A model generated the notes under the pieces. That model did not search any database and had not been told where the DNA came from. It saw only the letters and a program-made list of their open reading frames with translations. Position numbers and translations under genes: made by a program. This document shows positions 1 to 7,782 of a DNA stretch of 64,000 nt, piece by piece. The DNA comes from Rhodovastum atsumiense (GTDB taxonomy: Bacteria > Pseudomonadota > Alphaproteobacteria > Acetobacterales > Acetobacteraceae), in assembly GCA_026225115.1 (NCBI GenBank), contig JAMFSE010000055.1, forward strand, positions 1 through 64,000, read 5' to 3'. The first letter of the stretch is position 1. Every line of letters starts with the position of its first letter.

Positions 1-2
1 AA

Positions 3-647
3 GTGTTGATGTTCCCGACACGCGATGGCCGCTTCTGGGAATACGAGAAACTCGGCATCTTTGATCGCCTTGCCGGCAAGGTAGATGCCGGACAACTCCA
101 GCTTTACTGCATTGAGGGCCTGGCGCCCGAGACGTTCTACAACGGCCACCGCCATCCGGCAGACCGCATCCGCCGGCATGCCGTGTTCGAGGAATATGTT
201 CTGAACGAGGTTCTGCCGTTGATGGCGCAGACCAATGATCACGATTGCACCATCGCCATGGGCTGTAGCCTGGGTGCATTCCAGGCGGCCAACTTGGTGC
301 TTCGGCATCCCCATCTGTTCCGCAAACTGGCCGCCTTCTCCGGCCGGTACGATCTCACAATGCAGGTTGAATGCTTCAGCGATCTATTCGAAGGATATTA
401 TTGCGACGACATTTATTTCCACACGCCCACGCATTTTCTACCGGGACTGAATTGCCCTTGGCGATTGGCCAGTCTGCGCCAGGTTGATATCGTTTTAACG
501 GTCGGGATGGCCGATCCCTTCTTCGACAACAACCGGCATCTCAGCCGCCTCCTGGATCAGAAAGGCGTTCACCATCAGATTTATTTCTGGGACGGGCGCG
601 CCCATCGCGCAGGCGCATGGCGCGAGATGGCCTCGCTGTATATCTAA
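3..647 (+). CDS. Putative esterase, alpha/beta-hydrolase fold (5' truncated)
   Basis: The reading frame is open to the window edge, so the true start is probably upstream and the 214 residues seen are a C-terminal part. The nucleophile elbow GCSLGAF (serine about residue 89) fits the putative-esterase branch of alpha/beta hydrolases. The acid and histidine of the triad are probably the Asp in GMADPFF (about residue 172) and the His in DGRAHRAGAW near the end. This family includes carboxylesterases and polysaccharide-linked esterases; the substrate cannot be read from sequence. It ends about 100 bp before, and convergent with, the XRE-cupin regulator gene. Fold assignment is firm; the exact reaction is unknown. 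Confidence 0.75.
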   Translation: MLMFPTRDGRFWEYEKLGIFDRLAGKVDAGQLQLYCIEGLAPETFYNGHRHPADRIRRHAVFEEYVLNEVLPLMAQTNDHDCTIAMGCSLGAFQAANLVLRHPHLFRKLAAFSGRYDLTMQVECFSDLFEGYYCDDIYFHTPTHFLPGLNCPWRLASLRQVDIVLTVGMADPFFDNNRHLSRLLDQKGVHHQIYFWDGRAHRAGAWREMASLYI

Positions 648-662
648 TCCCTGACGACAGGC

Positions 663-750
663 GATGGGGTGTCACCCACAGAGCTTCGGCCGGACCAGCA
701 CCCCAGGCCCAAATTAACAGAAGTTTTTGCTTCTTTTGCAAAAGAAGCCC
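663..750. repeat. Compound palindromic intergenic repeat, copy A (likely two-way terminator)
   Basis: It lies between two convergent genes. Positions 729-748 form a perfect 20-nt palindrome (GCTTCTTTTG/CAAAAGAAGC). To its left is a G/C-rich dyad (GGGGTG at 665-670 against CACCCC at 699-704). Read on the minus strand, the segment GCAAAAACTTCTGTTA followed by TTTGGGCCTGGGG matches the other three copies in the window. This copy has only one of the two A/T-armed outer hairpins. The T-runs beside the hairpin suit intrinsic termination in both directions. Confidence 0.75.
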
Positions 751-754
751 TTCC

Positions 755-1486
755 TTACTGCGCTGGATCGCGGGCGTAGGTGATGATTGAGAGATAGGTC
801 ATCGGCTTGGTGAGAAGTTTTTCCGGGCCGTGCGGGGCGGCGGAGTCGAAGAGCAAAGCGTCGCCGGGGGTTAGGTGGTAGGATTGGTCGCCGTGGCGGT
901 ACACCACTTCGCCGGTCAGCATGTAGATGAATTCCGTGCCCTCGTGCTGGAAGGCCGGATAGGGGGCGGCGTCCTTGTGCAAGGTGATGAGATAGGGCTC
1001 CACCACGACCGCGCCGCCCAAAGCGTGGCCGAGCAGGCTGTATTGGTGGCCGGCTTTGGTGCCGCGGCGCTCGATGACGACGCCGGAGCCTTTTTTGACG
1101 TAGGAGCAGTCGCGCTTTTCCTCGAAGGTGGAGAAGAAGGTGGTGAGCGGGACGTTCAGCGCATTGGCAAGGGCCTGCAGGCTGGCCAAGGAGGGGGAAA
1201 TTTGCCCGTTTTCGATTTTGGACAGCATGCCGCCGGAAAGGCTGGCGGCGGCGGCGAGTTCGGAGACGGTGATACCGACCCGGCGGCGGAGCTGGCGGAC
1301 CTGAACCCCGATTGCCTGTTCCAGCGACATGTCCGAGACGCCGGCGGCGTTGGAGCCGGTGGCGTAATCCTCAACCGGCAGTCCGGCCAAGCGCAACGCT
1401 TCCGGCAAGGGCGCCTTGATGACTTTGGCTGGTTTGGGGGCTGGTTTGGGCTTGGACGAGGTTTTGAGTTGCGCGGGTGCAGCCAT
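755..1486 (-). CDS. XRE-family transcriptional regulator with C-terminal cupin domain
   Basis: 243 residues: a Lys/Pro/Ala-rich N-terminal extension (about 1-50), a lambda-Cro/XRE helix-turn-helix (about 58-115, with SELAAAASLSGGMLSKIENGQISPSLASLQALANAL), and a small cupin barrel (about 160-235, with QHEGTEF, TGEV and SAAPHGPE). XRE-cupin proteins usually repress or activate neighbouring catabolic operons, with the cupin pocket sensing a small ligand. It is the last gene of the minus-strand methylated-amine cluster, 64 bp after dmmA, so it probably controls that cluster; a shared inverted repeat before soxB and folD is the best candidate target. The ATG has a good AAGGAG ribosome site. The ligand is not known. 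Confidence 0.88.
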   Translation of the reverse strand: MAAPAQLKTSSKPKPAPKPAKVIKAPLPEALRLAGLPVEDYATGSNAAGVSDMSLEQAIGVQVRQLRRRVGITVSELAAAASLSGGMLSKIENGQISPSLASLQALANALNVPLTTFFSTFEEKRDCSYVKKGSGVVIERRGTKAGHQYSLLGHALGGAVVVEPYLITLHKDAAPYPAFQHEGTEFIYMLTGEVVYRHGDQSYHLTPGDALLFDSAAPHGPEKLLTKPMTYLSIITYARDPAQ

Positions 1487-1550
1487 GCTCAGGACTCCTT
1501 ACAACCTTACTATGCCGATATCCGCCGGAAACCCCAACTGAAATGACTGT

Positions 1551-2606
1551 TTAAAGACTCGTCTGGTCCGGCTGGGTTCCGGAGCTCAGGATTTCGCCGT
1601 CATCGAAGGGGGCGAGGTAGTCGATGATCATCTGGCGGTAGCGCGGCATGCCCTTGTATTCGACGATTTCGGGGTGCAGGTCGCGCAGGACCCGGTGCAT
1701 GCGTTTGGCGTATTTTTTTACCCGCACCAGTTCTTCCAAGCGGATGAGATAGCCGCGGATGCCGAACAGAATGGCGTTGCTGCGGGGCAGCCGCGTCAGG
1801 GTTTGCAGCTCGACGCGCAGGCACATTTTCTCGCGGATATTCTCCGGCGTGATGGTGGCTTTGTCCGGGCCCCAGAGGGGGTAGTTTTCGGGTGAGGTGT
1901 CAAGCCGCGGGTTGACCGTCAGCGTCCAGTTCAGGCGGCGCACCGGCTTGCCGTACTGCAGGCGGAGCAAATAGGCGAGTGCGCGGTCGAAGACGCCGAG
2001 TTCATGGGCGACCGGAACCGGGCCGTGCCATTCATGGAAGCTCATGCCTAGGTCGAAATTGAGCGACCAGTCCGCCTGCGAGGTGACCATGCCGCCGTCC
2101 ATGTACAGGTTGTTGTCGCGGTGGTCCTGGATGGTGAAGTCGCCCTGGACCTGGCGGGTTATGTATTCGAAGGGCGGGTATGGGAGGGTTTCGGGTTGGC
2201 CGAAGCTGAAGGTCTGGTCGATGCCGAGCGGGTGATTTTGCCAGCGCCAAATGTCGCCGTCCTTGGTCAGCGTGAACAGGGTGGGATAGTCTTTCGCCAG
2301 GCTCTCCATGAGAAGTTCCAGCGTGTCCCATTCCGCTTCCATCATATGCGGCAGGACCTGGCAGCGGGCGGGGTCGTCGATGAGGGTGAGTGCGCGGTCA
2401 TGGCATTCGCCGATGTAATGCTCGTCGATGTCGAAGGCGGCGGTGAAGGCCTCGGTGGGGCCGCCCGGGACATGCGGTTCGATGTTGACGGCGTACATAT
2501 AGACGTCTTCAGGGAACGGGAACGGGAAGCGCAGGATTGCCGCGTCAGAATTGCGGGTCGAGAAATCGCCGCGGAAGGTTTCGGTTGGTTTCAGCGTGAT
2601 GTTCAT
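1551..2606 (-). CDS. dmmA: Dimethylamine monooxygenase / heme-dependent oxidative N-demethylase, large subunit (DUF3445)
   Basis: 351 residues of the DUF3445 family. This is the catalytic subunit of bacterial dimethylamine monooxygenase (DmmDABC) and of the heme-dependent oxidative N-demethylase, which convert dimethylamine to monomethylamine plus formaldehyde using O2 and reductant. The family-typical block runs through the middle (HRDNNLYMDGGMVTSQADWS, about residues 162-181, then LRVELQTLTRLPRSNAILFGIRGYL near 269-293). The gene starts 3 bp after dmmB ends and completes the set D-C-B-A. The call rests on both family and the full four-gene context. The amine actually used (dimethylamine or another secondary amine) is an inference. 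Confidence 0.85.
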   Translation of the reverse strand: MNITLKPTETFRGDFSTRNSDAAILRFPFPFPEDVYMYAVNIEPHVPGGPTEAFTAAFDIDEHYIGECHDRALTLIDDPARCQVLPHMMEAEWDTLELLMESLAKDYPTLFTLTKDGDIWRWQNHPLGIDQTFSFGQPETLPYPPFEYITRQVQGDFTIQDHRDNNLYMDGGMVTSQADWSLNFDLGMSFHEWHGPVPVAHELGVFDRALAYLLRLQYGKPVRRLNWTLTVNPRLDTSPENYPLWGPDKATITPENIREKMCLRVELQTLTRLPRSNAILFGIRGYLIRLEELVRVKKYAKRMHRVLRDLHPEIVEYKGMPRYRQMIIDYLAPFDDGEILSSGTQPDQTSL

Positions 2607-2609
2607 ACT

Positions 2610-3533
2610 TCAAAAATCCAGCACAAGTTCGGGGGTTTTTGCGCGGCTGACGCAGGTCATGATGGATTTTCCGGCGGCGCGCGCGGCGGCGGAGAGGTAG
2701 TGGTCGTGATGGTCGGGCAGGCCACCGAGCACCGGCAGTTCGCAAACCCCGCAGGCACCGCCACGGCACATGCGGGGCGGTGCCAGGCCGGCGTCTTCCA
2801 GGGCTTCTAGCAAAGTCTGGTCCTCGGCCACATGCAGCTCCATTGCGCTGCGGGCGAGTTTCACGATGAAGGAGGCGCCGCCGGTGGCGCCGCCAAAACT
2901 TTCTTCGTGGATTTTTGCATCCGGCCAGCCGATTCTTTTGGCGGCCGCGATCGTCACATCCATGAAGGCTTCGGGGCCGCAGACATAGAGATGGGTGTTG
3001 AGTTTCTGCGCGCTCAGCAATGTCATAAGGTCCAGCGAATTGCGGCTGCCGTGCAAAGTGATGTTTGGCGCCTTGGGCAGAAGCGGCCGGAAGACTTCCT
3101 GCTCATCGAGCTTGCAGCAGTGATGCAGTTCAAAGGCGGCGTTTTGCCGCTGCAGGACCGGCAGGTAGGACAAAAACGGCGTAATGCCGATGCCGGCCGA
3201 AAGCAGCAGATGTTTTTGCGCGGCGCGCGCGATGGGAAAGAGATTTGCCGGACCGGAAATTTCCAGCAGCTGCCCGGGTTCGGCGTGATCATGCAGCCAG
3301 GCCGAGCCGCCGCGGGACTGCGCGACCCGGCGGACGATAATTTCATATTGCCGACGGCCGGCGCCGGAGACCAGCGAGTAGGCATTTTTCCAAACCCTGC
3401 CGGGTCCCGGAATTTCCAGCAGGATAAAAGCGCCGGCGGCGCCGGCCGGAAAACTATCTTCCGCATCCGGCGCCAGAGTGATGTGCTTGATGGTTGCAGA
3501 TAATGACCGGATGTTTTGGATGCGTGCCTTCAT
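2610..3533 (-). CDS. dmmB: Dimethylamine monooxygenase reductase subunit (flavin/NAD(P)H/2Fe-2S)
   Basis: 307 residues laid out like phthalate-dioxygenase reductase: a ferredoxin-reductase flavin domain (about 1-100, with NAYSLVS), a nicotinamide domain (about 105-215, with SAGIGITPFLSYL and VCGPEAF), and a C-terminal plant-type ferredoxin whose ligands sit in CRGGACGVC plus the Cys of IMTCVSRA. It feeds electrons from NAD(P)H to DmmA. The frame is open further upstream, but the ATG at 3531-3533 overlaps the dmmC stop by 4 bp and gives the normal N-terminus (MKARIQNIRSL), so I use it. Function as reductase is secure; partner by context. Confidence 0.87.
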   Translation of the reverse strand: MKARIQNIRSLSATIKHITLAPDAEDSFPAGAAGAFILLEIPGPGRVWKNAYSLVSGAGRRQYEIIVRRVAQSRGGSAWLHDHAEPGQLLEISGPANLFPIARAAQKHLLLSAGIGITPFLSYLPVLQRQNAAFELHHCCKLDEQEVFRPLLPKAPNITLHGSRNSLDLMTLLSAQKLNTHLYVCGPEAFMDVTIAAAKRIGWPDAKIHEESFGGATGGASFIVKLARSAMELHVAEDQTLLEALEDAGLAPPRMCRGGACGVCELPVLGGLPDHHDHYLSAAARAAGKSIMTCVSRAKTPELVLDF

Positions 3534-4096
3534 GGGTAGATCACTTCGATCTCTGGAATTTCGTTGGGAACTTCCGCGTCCACCATGACCCCCATGAAAG
3601 CGGCCAGGCGGCGGGAGAAATGATCGCGCACGAAAAGCCGGGCGCCGCAGGCGCGGCAGGTGGCGATATTGGCGACCGCGTCCTCGTTCATGCTTTTGCA
3701 ATGGGTGCAGTAGACTCGCCGGCGCAGACTGCCTGCCTGGGTGAGAAAGATTTCATCTTTTCCAAGGCCGGCGGCGCGCGCGGTGTTGGCGACATCCCAT
3801 AAGAACGCCTCGGTGCCGGCAGCATATAGCCGCAGCCCGACGGGTTCGCGGGCCAGATGGAAGGATAGATGCGAGAGTAGATCGGCAACCGAACGGAATG
3901 CGCGGCTGCCGGATGGGCTGGCGGCAATGCCGCGGGCGATGCGGGCGACCACCCAGATTTCGATGTTCGAGAGCGCGAGGTTGGCTTCAATCGTGTCCTG
4001 CGGCAGGGCTTCAAGGTCAGTGACGATCAGATGCGCCCTGCCCTGCGGGTCGATGCGTAGTTTTTCGTAAATGGGGCGGCTTTTGTTCAACCCCAT
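3530..4096 (-). CDS. dmmC: Dimethylamine monooxygenase gamma subunit
   Basis: 188 residues. The C-terminal third has a zinc-ribbon-like set of cysteines (CTHC at about 129-132 and CRACG at about 147-151), matching the small DmmC subunit that always sits with DmmA and DmmB. Its precise role in the complex is not established. It is placed between dmmD (3 bp upstream) and dmmB (4-bp overlap), so the four genes must be translated from one message. The N-terminal half, with TDLEALPQDTIEANLALSNIEIW, has no catalytic motif I recognise. Confidence 0.8.
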   Translation of the reverse strand: MGLNKSRPIYEKLRIDPQGRAHLIVTDLEALPQDTIEANLALSNIEIWVVARIARGIAASPSGSRAFRSVADLLSHLSFHLAREPVGLRLYAAGTEAFLWDVANTARAAGLGKDEIFLTQAGSLRRRVYCTHCKSMNEDAVANIATCRACGARLFVRDHFSRRLAAFMGVMVDAEVPNEIPEIEVIYP

Positions 4097-4099
4097 CGA

Positions 4100-5233
4100 T
4101 CAGCCGACCACCGTGCGCTTGGTTTTTTTCGGGTCGTCGAATGGCAGGGTGTGGGCGATGGCCTGGACTGTGCCGGATTTACCGTGGACCGAAATTTTAC
4201 TGCCCTGGACGGCAAACTCCACGTCCATACGGGCGATTGCCATGGATTTTCCGGTCAGCGTCGAGACCATCGGGCAGGTGATGACGCCGATTTTACGGTC
4301 GATGGCATAGAGCAGATCGCCGGGCTCGGCGGCTTGATCGCTGTCCAGCAGCACGCCGAAGATTTTGAACCGTTCCTTGCCCTGCAGGCGGTAATGTTCC
4401 TCGGCGCCGCGAAAGCCGGTCTTGCCGGGGCTGACCGTGAAATCCAGGCCCAGTTCCCAGAGCGTATCGCCGTAAGGCTCGTCCTCGAACGGATACATTT
4501 CGGAGTTATCGTAGGGATAGAACAGCAGATAGCTTTCGGTGCGCAGCAGATCGAGTGCTGTGAAGGCGCAGGGGATGATGCCCAATGCAGCGCCCTCTTC
4601 CAGGATGGTGTCCCAGATCTCACCGGCATCCTCGGCCTTGCAGAAAATCTCGTAGCCGCGTTCGCCGGTGTAGCCGGTGCGGGAAATCATTACGGATTTT
4701 TTGAACAGGGTGGTCTGCATGTGATGGAAATATTTCAGGTCTCGGATGCCGGGGACGTGATTCGCCAGATAGTCCACGGCCAATGGGCCTTGCAGCGAGA
4801 GGTCCAGCAAATCATCGTCGAACACCATGGCGACGTTGCGGCCGGCGGCTGCCGCGGTTAGCGCCTGGTGCGCGGCGCCGGAGCCATGCACCACGAACCA
4901 GCTGTTCGGGCCGGTGCGGTAGAGAATGCCGTCATCGGCGAATTTGCCGGCCTCATTCAAAAAACATGCATAGGCGGAGCGGCCGGGCGTGATTTTGGAA
5001 ACATCGCGGGTGGTAAGATAATCCAGCACGGCCGAGGCGTGCGGGCCGACCAAATGCACCTTCTTCAGACCCGATACATCCATCAGCCCCGCTTTGGTGC
5101 GGATGGCAACATGGTGCGAGGACAGATCGCTCTCATAGGTCCAGGCAGTCGGCATCCCGTTCCAGTCTTCGAGCTTCGAGCCAAGGGCCCGGTGCCGATC
5201 CCCCAGAACCGCAAACCGCCAGGATTTTGTCAT
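4100..5233 (-). CDS. dmmD: GcvT-like aminomethyltransferase of the dimethylamine monooxygenase cluster
   Basis: 377 residues of the glycine-cleavage T-protein/YgfZ fold: N-terminal folate-binding domain (SGLKKVHLVGPHASAVLDYLTTRDVSK), middle part with SRTGYTGERGYEIF and C-terminal barrel near 330-370. DmmD proteins accompany DmmABC and are thought to pass the released C1 unit to tetrahydrofolate as 5,10-methylene-THF. That fits the next gene upstream, folD, which uses exactly this product, only 10 bp away. It is not the housekeeping GcvT: no gcvH or gcvP is nearby and dmmC follows after 3 bp. Alternative reading: a general demethylase using folate. Confidence 0.82.
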   Translation of the reverse strand: MTKSWRFAVLGDRHRALGSKLEDWNGMPTAWTYESDLSSHHVAIRTKAGLMDVSGLKKVHLVGPHASAVLDYLTTRDVSKITPGRSAYACFLNEAGKFADDGILYRTGPNSWFVVHGSGAAHQALTAAAAGRNVAMVFDDDLLDLSLQGPLAVDYLANHVPGIRDLKYFHHMQTTLFKKSVMISRTGYTGERGYEIFCKAEDAGEIWDTILEEGAALGIIPCAFTALDLLRTESYLLFYPYDNSEMYPFEDEPYGDTLWELGLDFTVSPGKTGFRGAEEHYRLQGKERFKIFGVLLDSDQAAEPGDLLYAIDRKIGVITCPMVSTLTGKSMAIARMDVEFAVQGSKISVHGKSGTVQAIAHTLPFDDPKKTKRTVVG

Positions 5234-5243
5234 ACGAAACCTT

Positions 5244-6143
5244 TCATGAAATGCCGGCCTGCGGCGGCGCCGCGATATTTAAAATTCGGCGGGCTGCCGT
5301 TACCGTATTGCGCAGCAGGCAGGCGATGGTCATCGGGCCGACGCCGCCGGGGACCGGGGTGATGAAGCCGGCGATGCCTTGCGCCTCGGCAAAGGCCACA
5401 TCGCCGACTAGTCTGGATTTGCCCTCGGCGGTTTCAATGCGGTTGATGCCGACATCGATCACGGTGGCGCCTGGTTTGATCCAATCGCCCTTGATCATCT
5501 CGACCTTGCCGACCGCCGCGACCAGGATATCGGCACGGCGGCAAACCTCGGCCAGATTGCGGGTGCGCGAATGCGCCATCGTTACGGTGCAGTTCTGTTG
5601 CAGCAGCAATTGCGCTATGGGCCTGCCGACCAGATTGGAGCGTCCGACCACCACGGCTTCCAGCCCGCTCATCGCCGGCAGAATATCCTTCAACAGCAGC
5701 AGGCAGCCCAAGGGCGTGCAGGGCACCAGACCGGGCAGCCCAGCGGCAAGGCGCCCGGCGTTGACGACGTGCAGCCCGTCCACGTCCTTATCCGGGTCGA
5801 TGCAGGCAATCACCGCATCGGCGTCGAGATGGCCGGGCAAGGGCAGCTGCACCAGAATGCCGTGCACCGCACGGTCTTCATTCAGTGCTGCCACCAATCC
5901 CAGTAAATCAGCCTGCGAAACATCCGCCGGCAGTTTGTGCTCAAAGGACTGCATGCCCGCCGCTACGGTCTGCCTGCCCTTGTTGCGCACATAGACCTGG
6001 CTGGCGGGGTCCTCGCCCACCAGCACCACCGCCAGGCCCGGCTGCAGCCCATGCGCCGCCTTCAGCCCCGCCACTTCTTCGGTGATTTCGAGAAGCAGCT
6101 TGGCGGCAAAGGCTTTGCCATCAATGCGTTGCGTGTCGACCAA
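5244..6143 (-). CDS. folD: Methylenetetrahydrofolate dehydrogenase / methenyltetrahydrofolate cyclohydrolase
   Basis: 299 residues of bifunctional FolD, which oxidises 5,10-methylene-THF with NAD(P)+ and hydrolyses the methenyl form to 10-formyl-THF. Diagnostic parts are YVRNKGR (catalytic Lys), [15 protein letters not shown], the nucleotide loop [11 protein letters not shown] and [10 protein letters not shown] near the end. The start is a TTG at 6141-6143 with GGAGGG about 8 bp upstream; no ATG fits the conserved N-terminus better. In this position it links DmmD and Sox-derived methylene-THF to PurU. The 76-bp leader carries the inverted repeat shared with the soxB leader, so folD-dmmDCBA may have its own regulated promoter. 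Confidence 0.93.
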   Translation of the reverse strand: MVDTQRIDGKAFAAKLLLEITEEVAGLKAAHGLQPGLAVVLVGEDPASQVYVRNKGRQTVAAGMQSFEHKLPADVSQADLLGLVAALNEDRAVHGILVQLPLPGHLDADAVIACIDPDKDVDGLHVVNAGRLAAGLPGLVPCTPLGCLLLLKDILPAMSGLEAVVVGRSNLVGRPIAQLLLQQNCTVTMAHSRTRNLAEVCRRADILVAAVGKVEMIKGDWIKPGATVIDVGINRIETAEGKSRLVGDVAFAEAQGIAGFITPVPGGVGPMTIACLLRNTVTAARRILNIAAPPQAGIS

Positions 6144-6159
6144 TGGTGGCCCTCCAATG

Positions 6160-6207
6160 CATTCTTCTCAGTTAAAGAAGATAATTAAAAAGAATAAAGC
6201 CTGTCAA
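6160..6207 (-). promoter_or_regulatory. Candidate promoter and operator of folD-dmmDCBA
   Basis: On the minus strand TTGACA (complement of 6202-6207) is a perfect -35, followed by A/T-rich DNA in the -10 position. An inverted repeat TATTCTT (complement of 6190-6196) and AAGAATG (complement of 6160-6166), separated by 23 nt, covers the presumed -10 and start. The same pair with the same 23-nt spacing and nearly the same distance from TTGACA lies before soxB. Binding by the XRE-cupin regulator is an inference. Confidence 0.6.
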
Positions 6208-6219
6208 CGCCCAATGACG

Positions 6220-7083
6220 TTACGGCGTGAATACCACCGTTTTCGAGCCATTGAGAATGACCCGATGCTCCAGGTGGTATTTTATCGCGCGCGCCAGAAC
6301 ACGGCGCTCGATGTCCCGGCCTTTGGTGACCAGCTCATCCGGCGTGTCGTGATGGCTGATGCGTTCCACATCCTGCTCGATGATCGGTCCCTCATCCAGA
6401 TCCGTGGTGACGTAATGGGCGGTGGCGCCAATAAGTTTCACGCCGCGCGAATGCGCCTGATGATAGGGCTTGGCGCCCTTGAACCCCGGCAGAAAGGAAT
6501 GGTGGATGTTGATGCAGCGGCCGTTCAGCTTCGCCGTCAGCGCGTCGGACAGCACCTGCATGTAGCGCGCCAGCACCACCAGATCCGCATTCAGCTCTTT
6601 CGCCAGCGACCAGATCTGGCCCTCCTGCTCCATCTTCGTGTCTTTGGAGATCGGCAAATGATGGAAGGGAATGCCGCAGAAATCGATGTTGGTGAAATGC
6701 TCGGCGCCATGGTTGGAAACGATCGCGACCGGCGTCATCGGCAACTCGCCGATCCGCCAGCGATAGATCAGATCCACAAGGCAATGGTCGAATTTCGATA
6801 CCAGCAGCATGACGCGCTGGGGCGCGGATTGATCGTTCAGCTTCCAAGAAATTTTGAAGGGTTCGGCAACCGTAGCCAGCCCCGCCTGCAACGCCGCGAT
6901 ATCGGCGCCGCCGGAGGCAACATCAAAAGCAATGCGTGCGAAAAATTTACCGGTCTCGGAATCATCAAACTGCTGCGCCTCGCGAATGTCGCCCCCATTT
7001 TCGAACAAATAGGTGGAAACCGCGGCCACAATGCCGGGACGGTTAATGCAGGAAAGGGTGAGAACGAAACGCGCTTTTGACAT
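6220..7083 (-). CDS. purU: Formyltetrahydrofolate deformylase
   Basis: 287 residues: N-terminal ACT domain (about 1-85, with [21 protein letters not shown]) and a C-terminal formyltransferase fold (about 90-287). The catalytic Asn/His/Asp set is visible in [10 protein letters not shown] and DLDEGPI. PurU hydrolyses 10-formyl-THF to formate and free THF. Beside sarcosine oxidase and demethylase genes its usual job is to keep THF cycling while methyl carbon is dumped as formate. No formate dehydrogenase is encoded in the window. It starts after repeat copy B and ends 76 bp before folD. Confidence 0.93.
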   Translation of the reverse strand: MSKARFVLTLSCINRPGIVAAVSTYLFENGGDIREAQQFDDSETGKFFARIAFDVASGGADIAALQAGLATVAEPFKISWKLNDQSAPQRVMLLVSKFDHCLVDLIYRWRIGELPMTPVAIVSNHGAEHFTNIDFCGIPFHHLPISKDTKMEQEGQIWSLAKELNADLVVLARYMQVLSDALTAKLNGRCINIHHSFLPGFKGAKPYHQAHSRGVKLIGATAHYVTTDLDEGPIIEQDVERISHHDTPDELVTKGRDIERRVLARAIKYHLEHRVILNGSKTVVFTP

Positions 7084-7101
7084 TTTAGGATCCTAAGGGA
7101 A

Positions 7102-7236
7102 GACAAGCAGTTCTTTTTTGAAAAAAGAACCAAAAAACTTCTTTTAATCTGGGGCATGGGCTGTGGCGCGGCCAACGCCCCAGGCCCAGATGAACAAAAG
7201 TTTTTTGCGCCGGTTTTTTTCAAAAAAGCGGCTACT
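7102..7236. repeat. Compound palindromic intergenic repeat, copy B (complete form)
   Basis: This is the fullest copy and shows the plan: outer hairpin 1 (7110-7130, GTTCTTTTTT/AAAAAAGAAC around one G), then CAAAAAACTTCTTTT, a G/C-rich central dyad (TCTGGGGCATGGGC ... GCCCCAGGCCCAGA), AAAAGTTTTTTG, and outer hairpin 2 (GCCGGTTTTTT with AAAAAAGCGGC). The whole is itself an inverted repeat, so it could fold as a three-armed cruciform or RNA cloverleaf. Unlike the other copies it lies between codirectional genes (soxG and purU), where it might reduce read-through. Confidence 0.78.
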
Positions 7237-7239
7237 TCG

Positions 7240-7782
7240 CTAAAAATTACATGCTTCAACTAAAGCCTTATACAATGTTTCGGCATAGCTTCGAAAGCAG
7301 GATAGTTCGAAGCCTTCGAGGCTGCGCCAGATTTGAATTGGGATATGTCCAGCGAGCGTTGCTGCTGTGGCGTCAATCGGGAAGCTGCTGGGGTGCAGGT
7401 CGATTGGGAGTAGTTTCGCCAAGGCGTCGCGGGCGGCGGGGCCGGTGATTTGGAGGATGGTGCGGCCGTCGCTTTGGTCGGTGATTGCAGCCAGGCCGTT
7501 GGCGGTTTGAGCGAGGGTTATGTCGAAATCCGGGACCTCGTTGTCTGCGACCGCCAGGAATTTCTCCGGGCCGGTCCAGAGGTAGAGGACGGCGTTATGG
7601 CGCGATTGTTTGCCGGGGGGTGGCAGGGTCAGACCGAGCGCATGCTGTAACGGCGTCAGGCAGTCTTTGAAGGCCGCGATGCTGGCGATGCTGCGGTGTG
7701 GCGGCAGCGTCACGGCGGCGTTGCCGGTGCTGGTTTCGGCTGGTGCGAATGGGGGGGCTGCGAGGCGTGCTATATCAACCAC
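7240..7782 (-). CDS. soxG: Sarcosine oxidase / N-methylglutamate dehydrogenase gamma-type subunit
   Basis: 180 residues, the usual size of SoxG. The fold is a distant relative of GcvT-like domains (central PGKQSRHNAVLYLWTGPEKFLAVADNE, then DQSDGRTILQITGPAARDALAKLLPIDL). It is a structural subunit of the heterotetramer and has no cofactor motif of its own. It overlaps the end of soxA by 8 bp and is the last gene of soxBDAG, followed by a repeat and purU. MgdD of N-methylglutamate dehydrogenase belongs to the same family and cannot be told apart here. Confidence 0.82.
   Translation of the reverse strand: MVDIARLAAPPFAPAETSTGNAAVTLPPHRSIASIAAFKDCLTPLQHALGLTLPPPGKQSRHNAVLYLWTGPEKFLAVADNEVPDFDITLAQTANGLAAITDQSDGRTILQITGPAARDALAKLLPIDLHPSSFPIDATAATLAGHIPIQIWRSLEGFELSCFRSYAETLYKALVEACNF

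Noticed and set aside
541-741. Minus-strand ORF starting MQKKQKLLLIWAWGAG
   Set aside because: It is read through repeat copy A and the 3' end of the esterase gene; similar false frames appear at the other repeat copies.
4100-5233. Housekeeping glycine-cleavage gcvT
   Set aside because: No gcvH or gcvP nearby, and it is locked into the dmm operon; DmmD is the better reading.
6082-7080. 332-codon plus-strand ORF
   Set aside because: Opposite frame of purU, low-complexity Arg/Gln/Asp composition and no motifs.
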